This document shows, in pieces, positions 59,001-64,000 of a stretch of 64,000 bases of DNA. Every line of letters starts with the position of its first letter. Position 1 is the stretch's first letter. The stretch is from Cepaea nemoralis (lineage: Eukaryota > Mollusca > Gastropoda > Stylommatophora > Helicidae), in the NCBI GenBank assembly GCA_014155875.1, contig JACEFZ010015105.1:1-64000 (forward strand), read 5' to 3'. The translations under genes and the position numbers were made by a program. Under the pieces are notes generated by a model. It saw only the letters and a program-made list of their open reading frames with translations. It made no database searches and was not told where the DNA came from.

Positions 59001-60550
59001 ATAACATTCAACGTTTGCAGGGCCTGTGTCGCCAGGACCAGCAGTAAGTATTATTGAAATTAATATTAGTATAAAATTTCAAACCTGTGCTATCACAAAA
59101 TATTTACATGTTGCCCAACTCGTCCTCTGGGATTCGTCATTCTATCCATCAAGTATGTGTCTCGCCGATCTGCAACAATATACTAATTTCTCTGTTTGCA
59201 GGTTCGTTTATCCGTGGCGATATTAAGTATCATTTCGGTCACTATTCTTTCCCGTCTGCTATTACTATTCAAGCCACTGATTTGATGCCAATCCAATCCT
59301 TAGCCAACTAAAGTTTTCCGATATTGAAATTCACCGGCGTCTTGTCAAAATCTCCCCGCAAGTCTGCCGTTGCTATTGTCATCTCCGTGTGACGTTTTGA
59401 TGTTGTCATTGCCACGGAGTAACTACACTATTCTTCTATATCTTTATTGTTCTCCATTGGCAAGTTTGGCTCTAATTGTCTAGCATCCTTCTCAAACATA
59501 CGAACTGGAACTCTGTAACATAATTGTTCAATTTTGATATATATAACACTGACAGAATGTCTTAATCTTTAGCTGATGGTTTATTTCTGGCAGCATCTCG
59601 TGAAACAGATGACCTGCAGGCATAATAGTGCCATCACACAGTCTGTCATCCTTACTCACATTCCCTTACTCACCAAGCCTACAATTAATACAGACATGTC
59701 GCGTGTCATCTTGCAATCATCAATAGTGTTGACAATTCGTAACAATATTCTTACCTACTATTACATCTCATAAAACCTTCAGAATTGATTACTCACGTCT
59801 GTCTATACTCAGTGCTGAATCATATTCATATTACAATCCGTCTATTCTCCTTCTTTCCTTCTTCCTCTCCTTAAGTTCTCTGGATTATAGGCATTCTCTT
59901 CCTTCGCTTCACTAGATCTTGTCCTGATCATAACAGTGTCTTCTTTCCATCATCGCTGGTCCCCGTCTGTTTCTTTGTGACGCTTTCCATCACCAAGTCA
60001 GCCCTTGTGCGTTCAATGTGCACTATCCCTTTCTACTTCCCGATTACTGTATCATCAGTCCTGCGACACATGGCAGTCATGTCGTCTCTTCGATTTCATA
60101 GCATTTTTGGTGTAAAGGATTTCTAACTTATTTATACTACGTCATTCCGTCGCACTCGCTATTTGGCAGATAGAACACGTTAGGAAAATGGATAATGGTA
60201 GAATACCAAAGGACATCATTTTTCGTGAATTACAGGTGGGTAAGAGATCTCAGGGTCGGCATCTACTACGATACAAAGATGTGTGGAAGCGGGATATGAT
60301 TGATAAAGGCATTGATAATGCACGTTGGGAGCAAGTCGCCACTGAACGTGTTGCTTGGAGGGCAAATATCAGAAATGGAATAAAGACAAAGGAGAAAACT
60401 ATTGCAGATATGTCACTCACCGAGAGTGTGAGACGTAAGATGATTCATGACAGTGAAAATGACCATGTGTTCACATGCATCTGCTGTGGAAGAACATTTA
60501 CAGCGCGAACTGGCCTTAACAGTCACATTCGGCACTGCCATGGGTTGTAG
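56077..60550 (+). pseudogene. LINE C ORF2: APE endonuclease, RT, C-terminal C2H2 finger
   Basis: The APE start LATWNIRTMCPGL and LKIDIAGLQETRF lie near 56080-56230. A G-rich insertion and stops follow. RT begins near 57520 (SPGKDGIPIEVI), then CGLRQNRSTTDMIFLFRQMQ, IDLTKAFDLVSREGL, SGVKHGCVL and FADDAAIST (58230-58265). The thumb and LSTLLYGSEAWKTYS run to 58700. After the LTR insertion the frame resumes (HVRKMDNGRIPKDII) and ends in a C2H2 finger (CICCGRTFTARTGLNSHIRH) at 60550. At least six frame breaks. CR1/RTE-like by motif order. The exact clade is not resolved by eye. Confidence 0.87.
58796..60168. mobile_element. Probable solo LTR, 1373 bp
   Basis: It starts TGCCATATTACTGC and ends CGCTATTTGGCA, so it has TG...CA ends within a 5-base inverted repeat, and is flanked by the 5-bp duplication gatag (58791-58795, 60169-60173). 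Removing it and one duplication restores the LINE C frame exactly. No ORF with a domain inside. It is consistent with LTR-LTR recombination of a former LTR retrotransposon. The parent family is unknown and no second copy is in the window. A DNA transposon with very short inverted ends is the alternative. Confidence 0.75.
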
Positions 60551-60629
60551 CTATTAAGCCTTTTTGAAGCAAAATGTAACAAACTATCGTCGTCAAGATG
60601 TCAAGGTGCCAATGTTTGTATTCTCACTG

Positions 60630-61265
60630 TTATGATTCTTTCTTATATATATTTTATTTCTAGTATTCTTCTTGCTAACCGTGGTTCAATGACTATTCCC
60701 ACACCGTGTCTTGCCCTTTCTTGTTGTTCCACTCCAGAGTAGACAAATGTGTAACTGTGGTGGATCTTCTTGCACCCTTCCCCATTCTGGTGTCCGCTAT
60801 TCCCATCAGTCCAATTTTCCTCTCTTCCATTGTTTCTATAAGTTCTTCTTTACTATTAAACCACAGACGTTCATTATGTCTATTTTTTGAATCGCTGATC
60901 TATCTCGTAGTCCATTAACATTGCCGAGTCTATATCGATTTGGGTCAGTCCGCTTATACATCTCAGTTTTTCTACGAGCAGTATGAAGATCCCCTGCCGG
61001 CTTGCTAGGCGTCACAAGTTTAGGACAGAAAATCTTACCGTAGCGAGTCCATCCCCTATGGCGAGCCATGGTCATGGTTTCCAAATTTACACCGCGTGAG
61101 CATCGGGTTGACTTGTGTAGTCTGCGGGTCACTAATTTTTCACTTTTCACCCCTCTTAGGAGAGGCTAGCCGATCCTAACCCTGCTGGCTGCAGGGCCAG
61201 GCGCTTCACCTCACTCGGGAGAATGTTCTACCCTCTCAATCCCTCCCAGCACAAGTAGATGATGA
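60630..61265 (-). mobile_element. LINE A, 5' part with UTR and start of APE endonuclease
   Basis: The minus strand from ~61265 has a GC-rich 5' UTR (CCCGAGTGAGGTGAAGCGCC), then a frame reading ARRKTEMYKRTDPNRYRLGN, NGLRDRSAIQKIDIMNVCGL and VKKNL, and, shifted, ETMEERK-like and GIADTRM-like endonuclease sequence. It stops at TVRI next to LINE C, where the minus strand of 55314 resumes with the same bases. It is therefore the missing front of LINE A. The 5' boundary is approximate. Confidence 0.75.
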
Positions 61266-62470
61266 TTTCATTGCGAGCTGGTTTGCCGCATGCCTCAACA
61301 TTCTCTTCTGCATTCACTACATCCCGTTTCTCACTCAATTCCCCTCCCCCATTACAACAGTCAGAATCGCGATTCATCAAGAAATGTGTCAACATATACT
61401 AAAGTGTTATATACTATCCTCCGTCCATCTTCATTGCACCAACGATAGGTCCTTCTAAAAATCAGTGTATCAGCTATTTCGTTTCAGGGCACGTTTGCAT
61501 GAGCTGGAAAATGTATCCGTTCAAGATCAGACATAATCACAATCATGCACCCTGAACTTACGGAATCATGGACTGGGAGTCAGAGGCAAAATTCAATTTT
61601 TGTAGGTACAGTTTTGGAGAGTATTTTAGTCAGAAAGTGACAGTCTCGACCTTCATTCTCATGCTAGAGGTTAGTATTTGACACATTTAGTTATGCAGGT
61701 AATGATTCTGTCTCGCACCTTAGCTAAGAACTCCAGCCTGATTCCTGAAAAAAGTCCAATATAGTCAATAGTGTGCACTATTGTATTATCTTAAGATTCT
61801 GTAACATGCTTTATGTCCAGGTCAGCCCCTCCCACCGCCCAATTCATTGCACTCTTTCTTAAGTGTGAGGTAACCAGATGGTATTTGCCCTTATTTCTGA
61901 GACTGTGTATACATTTTGCCCTAATGGTTTTACGAGCTAATGTGATAACTCTTCCAATCTTCGTTGCTACTTGTGACATACACGAACTTACACATCAAAT
62001 TATTGTTCCCTTCGTGTCGTCTACAGTTCTTTGTTTTAGGTCATGGTGTCCGTCAGCAGTTACACATATAATTGACTTGGTATGAGTTAGTGTATGTCAG
62101 TGCGTTATCAACAACATGTACTTCATTATCACAATTGGGACATCTAATGTGCAGCCCATGTGATTCTTATCCCTGCATTCTGAATGCGTTGCAGTCGTTT
62201 ACACAGAGATTCTGGTAGCATGAGTATGTCGAGCCCTTGTTGATTAGAGATAGTACCACTTGATTGAATAATATGACCACCAAGCTTTGCTTTATATGTT
62301 ACGTGGTCATTGTTTTACTACCGCCAATCAAAGCTCGGCATCTTCGTTGGGGCTTCTTCGATGTGGTATTTCAATGACAGGTCTGCGATTTAATTTTATT
62401 CCAAAGTAATACCAGCATGTATCTCTGCTCAGTGTAACTAAATGTGATATCTTTGAGTGATGTCATGGCA
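61266..62470. other. No recognisable gene
   Basis: Unique-looking sequence. A 62-codon basic minus-strand frame at 61791-61979 could be an old LINE linker, but I cannot show it. Confidence 0.45.
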
Positions 62471-62477
62471 GATTATT

Positions 62478-62570
62478 GACCATAAAAACAGGTTGAAATA
62501 CCTTGGAATGACATTTAATCGTAGGATGTCGCTCAACTGTCGTACCGAACAAATCTGCAAAACTATAATT
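62478..62570 (+). mobile_element. Short LINE RT-thumb remnant
   Basis: Thirty codons on plus read HKNRLKYLGMTFNRRMSLN, matching the KYLGxxFDxxLxW-type motif that follows the RT active site in Jockey/I-type LINEs. Nothing on either side extends it clearly. Confidence 0.42.
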
Positions 62571-62655
62571 AAATAAAAACACACATCGAAAAAAAGCATT
62601 GATTTTACATGAAGGTTAGCTACATAAATATCTGGCTAAGCACAATGTTGAATTA

Positions 62656-63239
62656 CGAGGGTAAGTTAATAAGTAAGTCAAAAATGGCTGTAGAAAAATA
62701 ACTACACATGATAACAACTTGAAACCAGTTTATGTTTATACATACATTGTCCCTTTATTTCTCAACATAATTTCCACCAACACTGATGCACTTATCCCAT
62801 CGTTTTGTCAGTCCAAAAACTCCCAAATCGGCTGTATAGAACTGCGTGCTTTGTTTTCATTTACCGGCCATCCACAGAACTGTGTGACTTACTTATTGAT
62901 TCGACTTCGTAACTTTCTCTACCCAGATATGCACGGCTTAACGGTACACATATTTGTCAGCATAAACACTGATATCTCACCTTAGCGGGAGACATTTTGC
63001 GAATGACGCCGAAGTTGAATGTGAAGTGAAAACGTGGTTTAGAACACAGAGCACCCAGTTCTAATGCAGCCGGTTTGGGAGGACTGATAAAACGATGGGA
63101 TAAGTGCATCAATGTTGGTGGAAATTATGTTGATAAATAAAGGGATAATGTATGTATAAATATAAACTGGCTTCAAGTTGTTATCATATTAAGTTATTTT
63201 TCAAAAGCCATTTGTGACTTACTTGCTAACTTACCCTCG
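62656..63239. mobile_element. Mariner-derived foldback element
   Basis: 584 bp with two inverted arms of ~195 bases (62656-62851 and 63042-63239), ~85% identical, and a ~190-base loop. Both ends read CGAGGGTAAGTTA inwards. Each arm, read inwards to outwards, encodes the end of a mariner transposase (KRWDKCI, VGGNYV, stop) followed by the 3' UTR and end. The left flank is TA. The right flank is TG, a decayed TA. It therefore looks like two mariner 3' halves joined head to head. Confidence 0.8.
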
Positions 63240-63664
63240 TGGATTGTTCATTTCGTCTAAACCTTCCAACTTATTCTTCTTTGAACTAATCATCAAGACG
63301 CAAGGCCTCTGCAACAATTGTTCTGTAATATTCAAGATCAAAAGCCAAGATTCTTTTCTTTAGTGATTGCAAAACGTTCCACTACTCACCATTATATGTT
63401 CTAGGATTACTATGTTGATTAAATACGCTCAGAGCGGTCACTTGATATGTATCAGAAGTAAAAAAAAAAAACCCACTGAAACAGTTATTCTAACAGCATC
63501 ATGTCAGTAAAGATAAGTGACACTCAAATCTAATGCTATAGACTTCAACTGACTTATGCCTGATTGAAGAAAAGCAAAACTACTGAAGAAATTACATTTA
63601 AAAGAAGGTGCTTTCCTTTCCTCTCTAGTTAATGAACTTGACACACTAATTTAGTTTTATAAAA

Positions 63665-63848
63665 TGTTCATTATCTTACACACATCGTTTTGCTTTGTTG
63701 TTTGATAATATGTTCATTATTTTCCATATGTCTGTTTGGTTTATTTTGTGATTAGGTGTTCATTACCTTCATGTATCCGTTAGGTTTGTTGTTTGATACT
63801 GTTTTCATGATCTTCCATGTATCTTTTTTGGTTTGTTGTTTGATAATT
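63665..63848. repeat. 46-bp minisatellite, four units
   Basis: Units begin TGTTCATTAT / TGTTCATTAC / TTTTCATGAT and carry TTGGTTTGTTGTTTGATAAT in the second half. Four imperfect copies, then a short partial one. Confidence 0.75.
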
Positions 63849-63932
63849 TGTTGTTTGATAAGTTGTTCTGCCATGTTAAGCATGACATCACAGTGCAGTC
63901 GAACGCGGTTACGTCATAAGGACAGTTTAAAG

Positions 63933-64000
63933 ATGGCCGCCCCACGTTTGACATACACGAAAGAGGAGCAGCGCTCTGATACCCGTTTTACTTTATCAGT
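63933..64000 (+). pseudogene. Mariner transposase N terminus, cut by window end
   Basis: ATG at 63933 opens MAAPRLTYTKEEQRSDTRFT, which resembles the helix-turn-helix start of mariner transposases (a KEEQR followed by an RF motif). Only 22 codons are in the window. Some residues differ from the expected pattern, so it may be degenerate. The inverted repeat upstream is not evident. Confidence 0.42.

Larger units (their letters stand above)
55315..60618 (+). mobile_element. LINE C, full-length insertion into LINE A
   Basis: It is bounded by an 11-bp duplication tattctcactg (55304-55314 and 60619-60629). It has a 5' UTR of ~760 bases (shared with 12170-12655), broken ORF2, a C-terminal zinc finger, and a short 3' UTR ending CAAGGTGCCAATGTTTG. 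A probable solo LTR at 58796-60168 plus one 5-bp duplication interrupts it, so the original insertion was ~3.9 kb. Poly-C/G runs (55439-55454, 55918-55932, 56281-56309) disturb the 5' part. Confidence 0.9.

Overview
This window is eukaryotic, repeat-dense, invertebrate-type genomic DNA. I see no complete single-copy host gene. Almost everything recognisable is a transposable element, a derivative of one, or simple-sequence DNA. The element mix (Penelope-like, several APE-type LINE families, Gmr1-like Ty3/Gypsy, hAT, mariner, Lep1-like Helitrons, tRNA-derived SINEs) occurs together in many molluscs, arthropods and other invertebrates. The species cannot be placed from the sequence alone.

Layout. 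0-7.9 kb: low-complexity DNA, the 3' end of a Penelope-like element, tRNA-derived SINEs and a pentameric CATAA array. 7.9-19.3 kb: a Helitron carrying a 1.1-kb polypurine block, the 3' part of an RNase H-bearing LINE, more SINEs (one holding a nested LINE fragment), a LINE derivative reduced to its two ends, and GA, TA and TG microsatellites. 19.3-25.5 kb: a 6.2-kb LTR element with 97% identical LTRs and no pol, inserted in a tandem-repeat locus. 25.5-30.4 kb: an exon-like fragment and a patchwork of LINE pieces, two with precise SINE-type insertions. 30.4-38.8 kb: a young LTR retrotransposon (two 542-bp LTRs differing at 3 positions) with the order gag-protease-integrase-RT-RNase H typical of the Gmr1 group. 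43.1-47.5 kb: an RPS26 retropseudogene split by a hAT transposon, which is itself split by two head-to-tail Helitrons. 48.9-61.3 kb: a LINE nest. LINE A (minus strand) is split by LINE C (plus strand), LINE C is split by a 1.37-kb probable solo LTR, and LINE B, with an open 1221-codon frame, abuts the tail of LINE A. 62.6-64 kb: a foldback made of two inverted mariner 3' ends, a 46-bp tandem repeat, and the start of another mariner.

The genes here do not form a pathway. The useful content is insertion chronology. Target-site duplications, restored reading frames and un-inserted paralogous sites allow many insertions to be delimited to the base. The most unusual items are the integrase-before-RT Gypsy element, the LTR element with a strongly GC-skewed non-coding interior, the tandem Helitrons with complementary microsatellites near their two ends, and the four-layer LINE nest.
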